64,000 nucleotides of DNA from Pterois miles (taxonomy: Eukaryota > Chordata > Actinopteri > Perciformes > Scorpaenidae): positions 25,598,001 to 25,662,000 of the forward strand of contig CAMQGK010000637.1 of NCBI GenBank assembly GCA_947000775.1. Direction: 5' to 3'. The notes beneath the pieces were generated by a model. It ran no database searches, had not been told where the DNA came from, and was given only the letters and a program-made list of their open reading frames with translations. The translations under genes and the position numbers were made by a program. This document shows, piece after piece, positions 36,470-49,568 of this stretch (position 1 is its first letter; each line of letters opens with the position of its first letter).

Positions 36470-37460
36470 AGTTTCCTGTATTTGTGTCATGCAAGAGTGC
36501 CGGTCATTGATCCCAACAAGTTTGTAGTGGCCAAACGGTGGTACTGCAACTTCCATGTCAGCTGCGTGACGTCAATGGGCCCAAAAAGATTTTTCCCCAT
36601 AGACTTATACTGAGAAAGAGACATCTGTAATTCAGTGGATAATTTTTTTTTTTAAAGTAAACCAACTCAGTACAAGCACTGTAATAGCCCTTATTTAAAT
36701 CTAAACTAAACATTGTAAAACACACTAATTGCCGAATCCAGAGTTATTATTTATTCTTCCTCTGTTTATGTCTATGGAGACCCAGACCATGACGAAAGGG
36801 AAAGACGTGACGTTGAGACCCTGTGACCGAGTCATGTGACTGAGTGGACGCTACTGCGCATATCGGACATGCGCAGTAAGACCCGGAAGGAAGAAGTGAA
36901 CGTGAATATAGATGATGACTGATTCTCTCCTTAGTCACCTAATTAGATATTGGACTTATTTTTCACAAGCCCTTTATCTTCCAAACAGTTTGACCCTAAA
37001 ATGGTCATTTTTCAAACGGAATAATCAGGAGAAAATTAAGTTTGTTCTAGACATTTCTCTGTCTCAGCATCACATTCTTGCGAGATCCGGCAACTAATGG
37101 TAATGTAATTTTCATAGAGCTAAATATGGCTGTTAGCTGTGTAAATATCTAATGTTAGTAAAAGGAAGTACGAAGACACTACACAAATATAATGCAATCT
37201 GCTTTCATCCATCCACACGACTTTCACAACACTTCCAAATGAGGAGGCATGACCACGCCCACTTGGGAGACAGGAACTGTGGCATTTCAAACTATTGGCA
37301 GAGCTTGTAATGCGTCATCTTTGTCCCGTCCACAGCAGTACATGGCTCTGCTTCCATGTGGTAACCTGTCTGTTACCCGTCATCTACTGTAGGTAATACA
37401 CTGACTATGGATAAGTACCTCATACATCCCCACTTCACAACACCCAAACTATCCCTTTAA
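36470..37460. repeat. probable old dispersed repeats
   Basis: CCATAGACTTATACTGAGAA with AGAGACATCTGTAATTCAGT, and the closing AAACTATCCCTTTAAG, are phrases I recognise from common teleost DNA elements. No clean ends or duplications were found. Confidence 0.3.
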
Positions 37461-39064
37461 GGTAGGAGAATAAAAAGGAAAGTGGACTAAATAGATTGGA
37501 GCTATTTCATGTCCTTTTTGTTTCCTATTATCACTCTTTGGCACCTGTTTCAGATTCCTTGAGGCTTATTACAGTATCAGTGGTTTATTGTTGATGACAG
37601 TTATGGGATTTATTCTCTCATATTTATTGGCTGAAACACAGAGGGGTTAGGAGGAGTGAGCTCTTCAGAGGTCTGATTCACAAGGAACTACAGCCTCATT
37701 ATGTGTTTGGCTCTCTGTGAGTGGTAGTGTTAAGACTATAAAAAGGCACAGGTTGTTCAGGTTTGAGGCGCCAATGTAATCAGAGCCTGTGTTGCAAATT
37801 CTAGTAAAGGGATGAGTCAAACATTAGGTAATCAACCACTCAATCCCCTCTATGTAACCGGCACACACATCACCCCCCTCACACTGAGCACAGAAACAGT
37901 GCATGACATCACCGCAGGCATTATCAGGTCTGCTTTCACACATACTAAAATATTAGCTTCCCCTGTCACCCACCGCCAAAACACAAAGGGTGACGTTGAT
38001 GCGGTCGGTGGTGGCGGGGAGCTTCTGGAGTCTGTACGTGGCCTTTTTTTGTTGCCTTGCGAAGCACGCCGTAAGAGAGGAAGGGCAGTGAGGGAGGAAC
38101 TTTGACACTCCCTCCCTCCTTGTCCATTGCTCCCCTTTCCTTTGGTCAGTCGCCATCTCTTTGCACCCATTTTCTGCTCTGTCATGCTCTGTGGCACAGC
38201 AACAGCACACTGAATGAGTTGACTATTGTGGCTGCAATGTATAATATACAGAGTATCCCTGTAGGATTAAATAAATAGCATATTGATTGTCATGTGTAGT
38301 GTTGATTAAAGGAAATCTGGTCACGAAATCCCATAAAAAGACCAACACCAACCTGTGGTTTTCAGCACCACGCCCAGACAGAGCAACAGTGAGACTCACT
38401 GATGTGTTTTTAAGTTTTTGGACAACAATATAGCTCAGTGGCACAGAGGAATAATGCTGTGTTTACACTACGGGTGACACAGCAACAGGCTACAAGCCAT
38501 TTTCAAAGGAGGCTGGTGACATGAAGCTACAAGCTGACGCCCAACACTTGTTGCTGCATGACCTTGCATTTCCACCAGATCGGATGACTTTCAATTCATT
38601 TCCTATGGGAAGCATGAAAAGCAGTAGCCCAGTTCATGGTGGGAGTGTTGTGGCGAGTTGGAGAGAGCCTCTATTTGCATCAATTTGAAAAATCTCAACT
38701 TGATGCAGATGTTCCTCTCCATCTAAACAAATGCCATTAGTGTTATTTAATGACATAACTACATCAACGAGCGCTTGAGTCATACTCAAATGGCAATTCA
38801 GCAACAATGTAGCTGCCACGCTTGGCCGTTTTGTTGCTTTTTGGTGCTTGTAGTATGAAGATACCTTAAGATATATTAGGCTTTCATACAAAGGCAATAT
38901 ATGTTATATTTTTTGGTCTTTTGTGGGTGTGTGTGGTTTATACCATGTAATTGTGAACTGAATGTGAAAGTGAATATTTTTTAAGGCAAAAACAACATTA
39001 CAAAAAAGCAGGGAAGACTTTAAACAACTGTGATGCAACATTTTTATGTGGTTTCTTTAGCCCA

Positions 39065-39572
39065 AGTGAAAGAGTTCAAGTACCTCAAGGTCTTGTTTGC
39101 GAGTGAGGGGACAATTGAGCGTGGGTTTGGCCAGAGAATCAGAGCAGCAGGGCGGTATTGCATTCACTTTACCACACCATTGTGACAAAAAGAGAGCTGA
39201 GCTGTAAAGCAAAGCTCTCGATCAACTGGTCAATCTTCGTTCCTGCTCGTTTTATCAGGAGGGTGGCTGGCATCTCCCTTAGAGATAGGGTGAGCCATCT
39301 GTGAGGGACTTGGACTAGAGCTGCTGCTCTTTTGCGTTGAATGGAGCCAGTTGAGATGTTGCGGGCATCCTCCCTAAGGAGGTGTTTCAGACAAGACCAG
39401 CTAGGAGGAGGCCCCAGGGAAAACCCAGGACTAGGTGCAGAGATTATATCTCCACACTATCCGGGGAACGCCTCGGGATCCCCCAGTCAGAGCTGGTTAA
39501 TGTGGCCCGGGAAAGGGAAGTTTTTGTGTCCCTGGCTGGAGCTGTTTCCCCCGCGACCCGACCCTGGATAAG
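39065..39572 (+). pseudogene. decayed non-LTR retrotransposon, 3' end of reverse transcriptase ORF
   Basis: The plus strand encodes, with stops and frame breaks, the C-terminal part of a fish LINE polyprotein. The stretch FKYLKVLFASEGTIERG is followed by KRELSCKAKLSI and RRVAGISLRDRVSHL. A GGGPRENPG region in a shifted frame comes next, then the 3' end CGACCCGACCCTGGATAAG. The family is the one ending GGATAAGCGG plus GATG repeats; I do not assign a clade. The 5' part is absent, as usual for truncated LINE insertions. Confidence 0.75.
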
Positions 39573-40584
39573 CTTAGTGAGTGTGAGTGATTGTGTGGTC
39601 TACATGCTGTATGAGAGGCCACTGGCATCTATCAGCGTACAAGAAATCATTTGTCGGAAGTCAACCACCATGTTGACTAACATGTGAATCGAACTTTGCA
39701 GGGATAAAACCATCATGAATCACTGTCCCTGATGATGTCTCCTCTCAGCACGCAATGTTTAGTTGATGTGGTTTGAGAGACTGCTTTCTGCTGTCTCCAC
39801 TCAGCAGAAGCAGAACATGGAGGCTTGCTGTGAAGAATCCGGTTCCTCTTGTTTTGTTCTCGCTCCACTTTACTGCCGTTCTGCGCTGGACCACTGCACT
39901 GTAAAAACTGATATGCAGGAAGGTCATAATTGTCTCTGGGGTTAAGAGGATTTGAGTGTGTTTGTACACATGCAAGACTGTGCGTGCGTTTGCGTGCATG
40001 CATGTGAAGGCTTAATTCAAGTCTGATGGAGTCATGGCTAATCTATGAAGTCTAAACAGATATCTGAGAACGAGAGGGGAAACGTCTCTGTTTACTGGCT
40101 GCATGCCTTTCTTTTCTCATGACAACAAATCCTAAACCTGGAAGCACACAGACACACATAGCAGAGCACCTGTGTTCAGATGTTTTTCTCAGAACTGTTC
40201 CCCCAGAGCAGTGGTTTTTGGCCCTACAGTTCACTCTGAATAAGCTTCTGTCAGACGATATCACGGTGTAGCTAAGTCTCATGTTTTAATCTGGCTGCTT
40301 CAGTTGAGTTTTACACAATTTAAGACTCTCATTTTTGGTTTTCAGTCTGTACACTCTTAGAAATAAAGGTGGTAACTAGAACCATATAGGGTTCTTCGGC
40401 TTGTCACTATAGGAGAACATACATGAAACTATCATGGCATGAGATGTGAATTCGCACTTTCCTCTCCCATGCTAGCTAAGTAGGTAGCTAGTCCTAGCAC
40501 ATCTACTGGCATCAAACAGGAATGAAGTAGTAAAGCCCGCCTCTTGCTTGATTTGATTGGCTGTCTGGGCCAAGTGTGACATTT

Positions 40585-41030
40585 GGTGCCTTAAAATGGA
40601 GTTTACCATGTTAACAAGTTGGGTCCATATGAACGCCCCCGTGTGTCGTATTCACAACCTCGTAAGTGGAAAGTTTTTGAAAGCTCAGAGTTCCCGACTT
40701 GTGACGGTATTGATGTTGTCAGAAATGGTGGCACCCATGGAAGTTCATTTATCAGTGCATAATAAGTTAATATATTGGGTTTTTTTTGTTATATTGTTTT
40801 TGTTGGTAATTGTATAATATGTCTGATGAAAATGTTTATATTCTCACCGGCCTCATCTTTTTCCTCTGACATTATGCATTTGCATTTCTTTCATTATGTT
40901 ACCCACTTGCTAGCTTGCTAAATTTTTAGCCTCTGTAGCTTCTAGACTCGGACAGTAACGTTAATATTGCCGTTGCTTAACAGCGGTGTTCGTCGCAACT
41001 TAACCACCTGAACCCAACGCATATCATGTA
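40585..41030 (+). mobile_element. R9 miniature element, copy 1 (right end lost)
   Basis: Matches the reverse strand of 54590-55067 for over 400 bp, for example GGTCCATATGAACGCCCCC, CACTTGCTAGCTTGCTAAAT and CAGTAACGTTAAT. It starts GGTGCCTT; the opposite terminal repeat is missing. Confidence 0.7.
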
Positions 41031-41159
41031 CAGCGCACAACAGACAATTGTTTTGCTGGCGACACATTTCTAGTGATGTATCTCGGAGTGATCAGCCCGT
41101 AATGTTGCTATAACGAGAATTCACCCAGGGGGTTCTACCAAGAACCCTTTTGTTTTCTT

Positions 41160-41477
41160 AAGATAAGATAAGATAAGATAAGATGAACCTTTATTAACCC
41201 CCGTAGGGAAATTCAGTTTTTACACTCTGTTGTTAATTTCACACAGTACACATACATGCATTAATGGAGAGATGTCAGAGTGAGGGGGCTGCTCCTGACA
41301 AGCGCCCCAAGCAGTTGGGGGTTTGGTGCCTTGCTCAGGGGCACCTTGGCAGTGCCCAAGAGGTAAACTGACCTCACCTCTCCAGCAACCATTTGGTCTT
41401 GGTCCATGTTGGGACTTGAACCAGTGACCCTCCGATTCCTAAACCAACTCTCTACGGACTGAGCTACTGCCGCCCCC
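41160..41477 (-). mobile_element. tRNA-derived SINE, copy D
   Basis: Reverse copy of the family at 5132, with the head at the right and a (TTATC)n-type tail at the left (AGATA units at 41160-41184). The B-box region, read on the minus strand, is GGTTCAAGTCC. The flanks AACCCTTTTGTTTT (left) and AAACCTTTGTTTAC (right) look like an eroded target-site duplication. Confidence 0.88.
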
Positions 41478-41720
41478 CAAACCTTTGTTTACATCTCCAT
41501 CCTAACCATGGTTTTGGTTTACAACAGGTTAGACTGGGGCCATGGGAACCATGTCCAGTAGCCTTGGGTCCCATGTGGGTCCTAAAGAACTCCTTGAAGA
41601 ACTCTCTCTTCCTAAAAGGGTTCTTAATGGAACCCTCAGTCTTACAAAGAACCCTTGAAAAATCCCCTTTCTTTAAAAAGGTTTCTTCAGAAGCAAATGG
41701 TTCTGGGTAGAACCTCAGTC

Positions 41721-44700
41721 CTCCAGGAAGAAGGATAGAAGGATATAGTATATACAGTATATAGGTTTGAGGAATAATTAGTTCTGCCAGCAGCTCTATG
41801 AAGCAGAGTGGTGCTTTGAACTAAATGCTAACAACGTAAACACCTCGGATATCTGTTGTTGCTACTGTGGAAATTTTACACTGCTGAAACAAAATATTGA
41901 ATATCTCCTGCCGGGACCTAATAGTATCAGTATCAATTAATAATAATAGATCAATAACATTATCGTCAGCAATATGTAGCAAACAGTGATGTCTCCAGAG
42001 CACAGTGCCAGCAGTGCTTACTGCAACTAACGTTAGCGGCTAACATGGCGTTATGCTAGCGCATCATAGTGTTAAGCATGCAAATATTTAATAATTGGCA
42101 CTAAACACAAAGTACAGCTGGGGCTGATGGGAATGTCATTTAGTTTTGCAGGTATTTGCAATTTTGACCATGCTGCAGGATGAAACATCAGTGGGGTTCA
42201 TTCTCTGGGAACCATGAATATGTATATATCCATGAATATCTATCTATATAATAATTGTTGAGATACTTCAGTCTGGACCAAAGCTGTGGACCAACTGAAC
42301 CGGCCACCATTGTTAGTACGAGAGCCATGCCGCTAACGTGGCTAAAAATCTTAACCAACTTAAATGAGCATATATATAGACATTTCTGATGTCGACAAAC
42401 TTACAGTGTTACTGACATTTAATTGTTGTCTAGTGTTTGCCAACGTGATGAAAACCTGTCAGTCGATTTGCTGGTTCCAGCTGGGGTTTTCATTTTTGCT
42501 GACACATTCTTGAAAACTACCTTGGCAAAAATGGGTGTTTACCTACCTATTAGCTCCTTATTGGAAAGAGTCAGTCAGTCAGAGCCCGTCAGTGTCCCAG
42601 GAGGGCTGTAGAAAAGATGGAGCAGCCTGCTCAGTGTTGTCCATCTGCAACTGGAGGCCCTCTGTAACGGCACTTCTATGGAGATGAAGAGAGTTTAGCA
42701 GACTGTTTTTGGCTGCTCTCCCTCATTCCAGTGATTCCTCAGTGCCTATAGGCATTGGCACAGAGCGAGGGGTGGAGGGAGCGAGGGCTAAGGCTTAGAC
42801 CCCGCTTTACAGGGTCAGCCACTGCCCCAGGTGCACATGGGGAAACACTTAGCTGCTCTCTCATTATTCCATATCTCCCTCTATCTCTGTCTCACAATTT
42901 TTTTCTCTTTTATCCCTTTCTTTCTCCATGACCCCCCCCCCCACCCTGGGCTGCTGTTCTCATTCAACATGCAATATCCTGCACATAGGTGTATTTGTGT
43001 GTAAATGAGTGTTAAGATCATTAGCTATCACTGTGGTCTGACACTCACTGCATCCTCAGCGCCGCCGTCTGAGTAGCGCAGTTTCTCTTTGATGCCGGTG
43101 TTTTGTTCCTGTACTAGACATTATCCCCTGATTCTGAGCGCTTGTACTGGCTAACTGTGTTTCCCCATGAACTCCAGAACCAGACCCGGTACGCTCATCA
43201 AACATCAGTTGTCTTTGGCAGCTGCTGTGACATTACTTTACCTGGTCAAGAAAAGAGAAAGTTATTCTACACCGGCAGTAAATTACAACTATGGGACCTT
43301 TTTTGGCTCCCAGCGGAGACCATTTTTTCAGGCAAACACGCCTGTTTTTCTGTTGCACACCGGTCCACATAAATCTCCCAAAATTACAGCCCTTTTTTCA
43401 TGTAGCTTAAAATAAGGTTGGAAATAAGTCTTCCAAAAGAAGACCGAATGTGTCTGTGCACCATCAGTCAGCTTTGTACCGCTTACAGATAATAACGGCT
43501 TGAAACAGGCTTTCCTGCGCTGAAGGAAAGAACAGAGAGCTTTAGTTAAACACTGACAGAGAGAGAGATATTTAACTCTTTGAGTAGGGGACCAGAGTAG
43601 CCCAAATTCTTGTACAAGATAAACATGGCTGGTGTCAGGACGCCATACCCATAGGCCAGCAACTGTGTGACTCAGGTGTGACTGAGTTGTGATGTGACCC
43701 TGCCCTGCTAATCCCCCTCATGATGAGATGATGACTCGTGTCACGCCAGGTTCAGTCAAATCTCACTGACTGGTGCTCATGGGGACAGCAAGTCGGACTG
43801 CCTACAGCCAAGGTGGGACTTGATTAAGACGGGGACAACTGCAAAAACACACAGGTGCTATTTGTTCGGGTTAAAGGGGTGGGAGGAAATCGTGAATATA
43901 CTACACAACGTACCATGAAATTTAATAGCAATGCAAATATTAAACAGTAATACAAATAAATCAGAGTTTTAAAAAAGCTATTATAAATAGAAAATATGTA
44001 TTCTTGACCCATAAAAAATGTAATATATCGCACTTGTATTACACATTGCTTGTATTAGCTCTATATACAAGTAGTAAATAAATAAATACAGGAGTAAATA
44101 TGTACAAAGGGTATATTGTCTCCTGAATAGTCTTGTTACAACCTTCATTTTGTTTTATATTTTATTTCATTGTATTACTTATTTACATTTATACTCTGTT
44201 TTCTTTACTCTTTTGTAAACATGCCTTAAGCGCACAGTATGTACTCTGTATCTATCCTGTGTGGCTGAATCAATGTGGGGGTGGCACCACAGAGATATTA
44301 GTAGGTGTTGGGAATCTGGTGTGTGGATTTAATTTATTTATTTTATTGTATTTATTATTATAATTATTATTTTTATTATTATTATTAGTAGTAGTAGTCA
44401 TATTATTATTATTATTGTTATTATTATTATTATAGTTGTAGTAGTAAGAGTAGTAGTATTACTATTATTATTATCATTTATTCAAAATTTTACTTTATTC
44501 TATTTTTATTATGTTTTATTTCTTATTTTATAACTTTTACTTAATTATTTGTTTTAATTTTCAATTACATATACAGTATATATACTGTGCATTATCATAC
44601 ATTTATCTCCTCCCTTGGTTCTGAATACTTTGTTTCTCAGTTTACAGTTACTATCTGTTATACATGTTGTACATTACGTAGATAAAATATATGTATTACA

Positions 44701-46784
44701 TGATTCAAAAAAGAAAAAGACATGGACAATCGGCACATCGCACGCTTTGTCATCACTGGATTATACGCTGATGAAACTGTGGCTTAATCACTGGTGTGCC
44801 ACAGGGTTTGGCTAACCAGGCAGTGAGACCGGTTAGAATCTGGATAAGCAGTGGAGGAAGTGAAGGGTTTATCATAATCTTAAAAAGCTTTCAGCAGCAC
44901 TCACATAAAGACTACATTACTTCGCTATTTATTATCCTCCATTTACCCACTGTTGTTACAGAAAGTGAAGGCGCTTTTACAAGTTGTCAGAAAGCTGCAT
45001 TTGCAGTGGTATGTCATCTCAGTGAATCCCCTCCTTTTCCTCAGTATATCGTCCGTCTCCTGGCTTTCCCCCTCCACTCTCTGCCTCTCTCCCTCCACAT
45101 ATGGGATTCACATTTGGCTTCGCTGACCATTTTTCTTTATGTGATATTATGATACATTATCTGAAGCCATTTACTCCCTGTCACCACCCCTCATGTGGAC
45201 ACAAGCTGAGTAAGCCAAGGAGAGGCGGTCAGATTCTGTCCAGGTGAGTTATGACCGTTTAATTTGACACTGTTCGCAGTGGTGATCATTTACAATGCCT
45301 GAAAGTGTAATCAAAACACAAAGTGTGCTTGCGTGGGTCTCTCGCTCTCTTTCTCTCCAGGAGCCTGTTGGTGGTGGATAAGTTTTCACCCTCTCCTGCT
45401 GCCGGCTGTAAATCGCCGCTGTCGAAGGTGTGTGTGTGTCCATGTGTGAGGGAACAGAAGGTGAGAAATTTTGGGGTCAGCCGAGGTCTTTCAGGTAATT
45501 GTGCTTCTTAAACTTTTGACCCACTAAGCCCTACTTAGTGTGCTGCTTGCTCCCCTTATTTCCCCCGAGAGTTTTCACTCTGCATACCAGGACGTGTGTG
45601 TGTGTGTGTGTGTTTGATACAATGAGTGTCTGAACATATGCTCACACAGCTCATGTTATTCTTTTTCACCTATTTTGGCATTGTACTCTTTGTTATTCCC
45701 ACACAGTTTGACAGCCCTTTTCTTATTTAATCAGGCTATTAAAAGTATTAGTTTGTCACGTTGTGCCCTCCCAACCTGCTCCCCCCTTCTGTCTGTGTGA
45801 GGCATGTTGAAAGAATGCATCCTCACTACTTATGCACAAGATGATTACGTATTTGTCTGGCTCTTTGTTTGTCTTCTCTCTCTCTGTTTTTTGATATCAC
45901 GCTGCTCATTTAGAAAACTTAAACTGCAAAGCGGCTGACGTAATGCATCGCAATAATTTGGCAGCAGTTGTGCGCAAAGCGTACGATCGCTCGCCGTCTC
46001 AGGGCAGCAGCGATGCCTCCCTCGTCGTCAGCTTTGCATTCATCACACTTTGTCCCTTCTTCTATCTTCAGGGTCTTCATGTTGAGCCATGCGAGGATGA
46101 TGGATGAGGCCGTTACAGTTTGGATCTACTCCGGCCGTGCTGCTGGGCTCTTATTGCTATTGTTTTCCAAATATACAGGCACGTCACTATCTCATAATTG
46201 TTTACAGATGAAGACAAATATGAAAAATGAAATATCCAACAAGTGACTCGTACTAACAATTGACCCACTGGGTCCTGTATATTTTTAAAAAGTGAGTGAT
46301 GAATGCTTTTTTTCCCTCACATTCATACACAGTGTTTGGGAAATGACCCGTTCATTTGGGTGTACTTTTGAACATTTGTAAACTTTCACAGAGAGTGAAG
46401 TTTATTTTTCTTGTGATTCAACATGTACTGTATATATCTGTATCTTGCAGGTGGAGGATATCCCAGCGTCATGACTGCTTTAACTACTCACAGCACAGAT
46501 GCTACGACCAGGAGAAGACTGCTGAGGTGAGTTATTTAACCCCTCTTTTTTCCTCCCCCTCACACACCCCCCCACCTCCTCATGTCATGGTAGGAGAAGC
46601 GCGTGAAGAGGAAGGCCATGGGGGCCAGTTGTTTTTAAATAAACTAAATCTGCTAACAGTTTTATAACCCTGACCTCGTAAAACTGGCTGCAGGTTTTGG
46701 TCAGCTCTCTCCTGATGGGGCGAGCAGAGACGTCCAGGGCTGGAATTCCCATTTGCCGCTGTGGAGCGTGTCGGTACGTCAGCT
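41721..46784. other. gene-poor intergenic stretch
   Basis: About 5 kb with no recognised gene. It includes an AT-rich patch with (ATT)n tracts (about 44340-44480) and a short (GT)n near 45597. Exon-like pieces with AG and GT borders occur at 45359-45428 and 46451-46526, but their translations are not recognised. Confidence 0.5.

Positions 46785-46871
<87 letters not shown>
46785..46871. repeat. compound (GT)n-(GA)n microsatellite
   Basis: About 20 GT units run straight into about 23 GA units at 46825. Confidence 0.95.
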
Positions 46872-46875
<4 letters not shown>

Positions 46876-46929
46876 AAGGGCGTATGATATACGATTGCTG
46901 TGTCACGATCCACATGTGACGACCGTCCT

Positions 46930-47207
46930 CACAGGCAGAGCATCCAGGCTGCTCCCTCTTTCTGGTGATTTCCCCGTTAGAGAAGAAGTGAGAGAGTGTG
47001 ATGACTGTGGGACAGAAAAGAGAGAGAGAGTGAGAGAGGGAGACAGAGGGAGGAGAGAATAGCGCTCAGACAATCTGTGTGTGAGAGAGGTAGACACAGG
47101 AGGAGAGAAGAGCTGGCTGGGAAACAATAGTTGAACAACAAATCCAGTGTTGCATGCAGGATCTCTCTGGATACCTCTGCTGTCTTTCTGCTTTCTGGGC
47201 ACTGAAG
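46930..47207 (+). other. candidate untranslated first exon (possibly ndp)
   Basis: A purine-rich GAGAGA segment leads to a strong splice donor, ACTGAAG|GTAAGACC at 47207/47208. NDP in other vertebrates has an untranslated first exon far upstream of the coding exons, so such an exon is expected in this interval. There is no direct link, and this is one of several possible sites. Confidence 0.2.
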
Positions 47208-48449
47208 GTAAGACCACCAATCTGCGTGCCACAAATCGGGATCAGCACACTTACATCTGCAGATCCTATCTTCATTTTTATAGATATATTCTGTTTTCTA
47301 GTTACTTTTTGACAGGCCAAACTACTACAGCGTGGTTGTGAGATAACTCGTGTTCATTTTCCACATTTTTACATGCATACTTGCATGATTCATGGCCACG
47401 CTCGCACAGAGTTTGAGCTAAACTTCTGCTCACTTTTTCTCATCCCTAAGCTCAGGTGCACATTCCTCTTTTACTGCAGATTTCTGCTCCGCGTGCGTCC
47501 AGAAACTGCAAGTGGTTGCGATTAGGAAACAGTGTGACATGATGTGTAATAGGAGGAAACATGTTTGTGTTGGCGCTGGCGGATTCGCTAATCAGGCACT
47601 GACAGCGATGCTGGAAGAATAGTGTGAGCTCGCTGAGCTTGTAGCAGGGAGTGTGTGTGTGTGCCGGAGCGTGAGGTTAATAGCGGTGTGAATAACTATG
47701 GATATGTGTTTTACAGGTGCGTGCGTTCATGTCCGCGAGTGTGTGATTGACTTGGCTTGTTCTGTTGGACCCTGAGGCTGCTGGCTTATGCTGGAAGGAG
47801 ATGATGACAGATATAATAGACTCTGTGGTAGGCAGGAGGAGGAGGAGACGAGCTACCACTTCCATAATAACTGAGAAGGAGAGGCATGCATGCGAGAGGG
47901 AGAAGGTGTTTAAATGAAAAATGAACTGAGTACAAAATACTGGGGGATAATGAGAGGGAAGTCCGAGCAGGAGGAAAAACATCTGAGAAAGAGACAGGAA
48001 CCCTTCGGAGGACAGGCAGTGCCAGAGAAGGACAATAAATAGGAGAAACAGAATGAAACTGAGATGTGTGAGAGGGGGAGAGAAGAGGAAGAAGAGGGCT
48101 GGAGGAGGTGAGAGTGACAGAGAGTCTGACACAAGAGGAAAAAAACAGAGAAAGAGATCGAGACTGTGTGATGCAAACATCCCTCCAGACATTGCTCTCC
48201 GCTTCCAGTGACACCAGATGAGAAACAGTTTGTGCGGCACGAAAAACGTCTGTGTTTTTTCACCGGCTGAGTCTGCATCCTCGCCTCAAACTAAAATTCA
48301 CCTTTGAACCGTGCGGGGAGAGAGAGGAAGAGGAGTAGGAGGTGTGTTTGAAACATCGCACATTCAGCCAGGTGCAGATAGACAGCAATGCTCTGGCAGA
48401 GCAGTGCGTGGTTGGTTTTGTGTCTCATGTTTCATATTCTCACACATGC

Positions 48450-48450
<1 letters not shown>
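47208..48450. other. non-coding stretch
   Basis: About 1.2 kb, rich in purines around 47820-48170 (AGAGGAGGAA-type runs). Long open frames on the opposite strand here come from pyrimidine-rich composition and show no family resemblance. Confidence 0.5.
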
Positions 48451-48489
<39 letters not shown>

Positions 48490-48499
48490 CACACACACA
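48451..48499. repeat. (CA)n microsatellite
   Basis: About 24 CA units with one interrupting CG. Confidence 0.95.
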
Positions 48500-48592
48500 G
48501 GGGCCCATTGTGAGTGTGTTTATTTGGACAGTGTTGAAGCTTCGATAGGCAGTTCACAATGTCTCACCGCCACAGGAATGTGCTTCTGACAA

Positions 48593-48703
48593 ATGGATGC
48601 TCTGCACGAACCGCAGGCCATCGAGAAGATCCTTAACGCCGCCCTGCCAGACAAGCATGTGACAGATCTCTGCTGCCCGGAGAAACCTGGTCCAACGCGA
48701 TAA
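48593..48703 (+). other. short coding-like ORF, 36 codons
   Basis: The frame begins MDALHEPQAIEKILNAALPD, contains DLCCPEKPG and ends in TAA. It follows an acceptor-like CCGCCACAG and has balanced codon use unlike the surrounding low-complexity DNA. I do not recognise it. It could be an upstream ORF in an ndp leader exon or chance. Confidence 0.2.
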
Positions 48704-48942
48704 AACAAGCACGCCTACGACTCCTTCGCTCGCTTTTTATTCATTTTTTTTTTTTTTTTTGAGAGCGCCTAAAGGCTTGGAGCTGAATGGAGGATTGATT
48801 TAGTTTCATGCACTGGTTTTAGCCTGCAGCTCGCTGCGTTCCCACTGTGTTCGCTCTTTCTGATGAGGATGGAGGAAGCAGATTTAGGATTTGAGGTGCT
48901 TGTGTGTTGACCCAGCAAGATTGTGTTTCTGTCAAAGCACAT

Positions 48943-49568
48943 TTAAAGCAGCAATGCGTAGAAATGGAGCAGATATGGTTTAAAAAAAGTTAGTTTTATA
49001 AAACGCTATATCCTGACAGTTGTACGCGAGACAGGTGATCTGAAAACATGTGTCCTTCGGTGCACTTAATGGCATCTGCAAGATTTCACAGACCAGAGGA
49101 AAACAACCAATCAGAGGTGATCTGGAGTCTGCCGTCCAGCTGCCATCTTTGAGATCTGGCTGTCAATCACTCAAACTCCAATCAAACGATCAAACTAGGT
49201 GATCAAATATCAATCAATATTCTGTTACTATAATGCCTATTTCTTGCCAAAAAAATGTTGTCAGAAACATCTTGTAGTTACTGTTTAGCTGTAAAAAGAC
49301 CCGGCAGCCATGTTGAGATCAGCAGAGAAAATATCAAGCACCGCCCAGCAGCCAGAGCGCAGCCAATAGGAACGCTCCCTCTCTGAAATGACCTAATTGA
49401 CCAAAGTCTCGCGTCATGGACTAGTTTTTTTGAAGCCTGAAAACAGAGCCATGAGGAGGTGCAGAAGTCCAGTTTTCTCCCGGAACACTTGAATTACAAC
49501 ATGCGGAAAGGTTAATATGGATTTTTTACCCAATGACGCCAAAAACGTGTTGCCTACTGAAGCTTTAA
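48943..49568. mobile_element. miniature DNA element with TTAAAGC ends
   Basis: Begins TTAAAGCAGCAATGCGTAG and ends CTACTGAAGCTTTAA, imperfect inverted ends, 626 bp in all. Internal phrases (AACCAATCAGAGGTGATC, CCATGTTGAGATCAGCAG) are ones I associate with a common teleost family. No coding remnant. Confidence 0.55.

Larger units (their letters stand above)
35246..39064. other. gene-poor stretch downstream of efhc2
   Basis: It starts with the efhc2 3' UTR; ATTAAA near 35303 and AATAAA near 35885 are candidate polyadenylation signals. Apart from the X-box and repeat pieces listed separately, only short unconvincing open frames occur. A patch at 38440-38880 with phrases such as GTGTTTACACTACGGGTGAC may be another miniature element. 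Confidence 0.5.
40350..41720. repeat. composite repeat interrupted by later insertions
   Basis: The left part (TAGAACCATATAGGGTTCTT near 40377) and the right part (AAAGGGTTCTTAATGGAACC near 41617) look like the two ends of one GGTTCTT-rich family. Between them lie a copy of the R9 element (40585 to about 41030) and SINE copy D (41160-41477). Outer boundaries are approximate. Confidence 0.5.

Noticed and set aside
47677..48278. Long overlapping minus-strand frames
   Set aside because: They reflect a pyrimidine-rich strand, with Leu/Ser/Phe-rich translations and no family resemblance.
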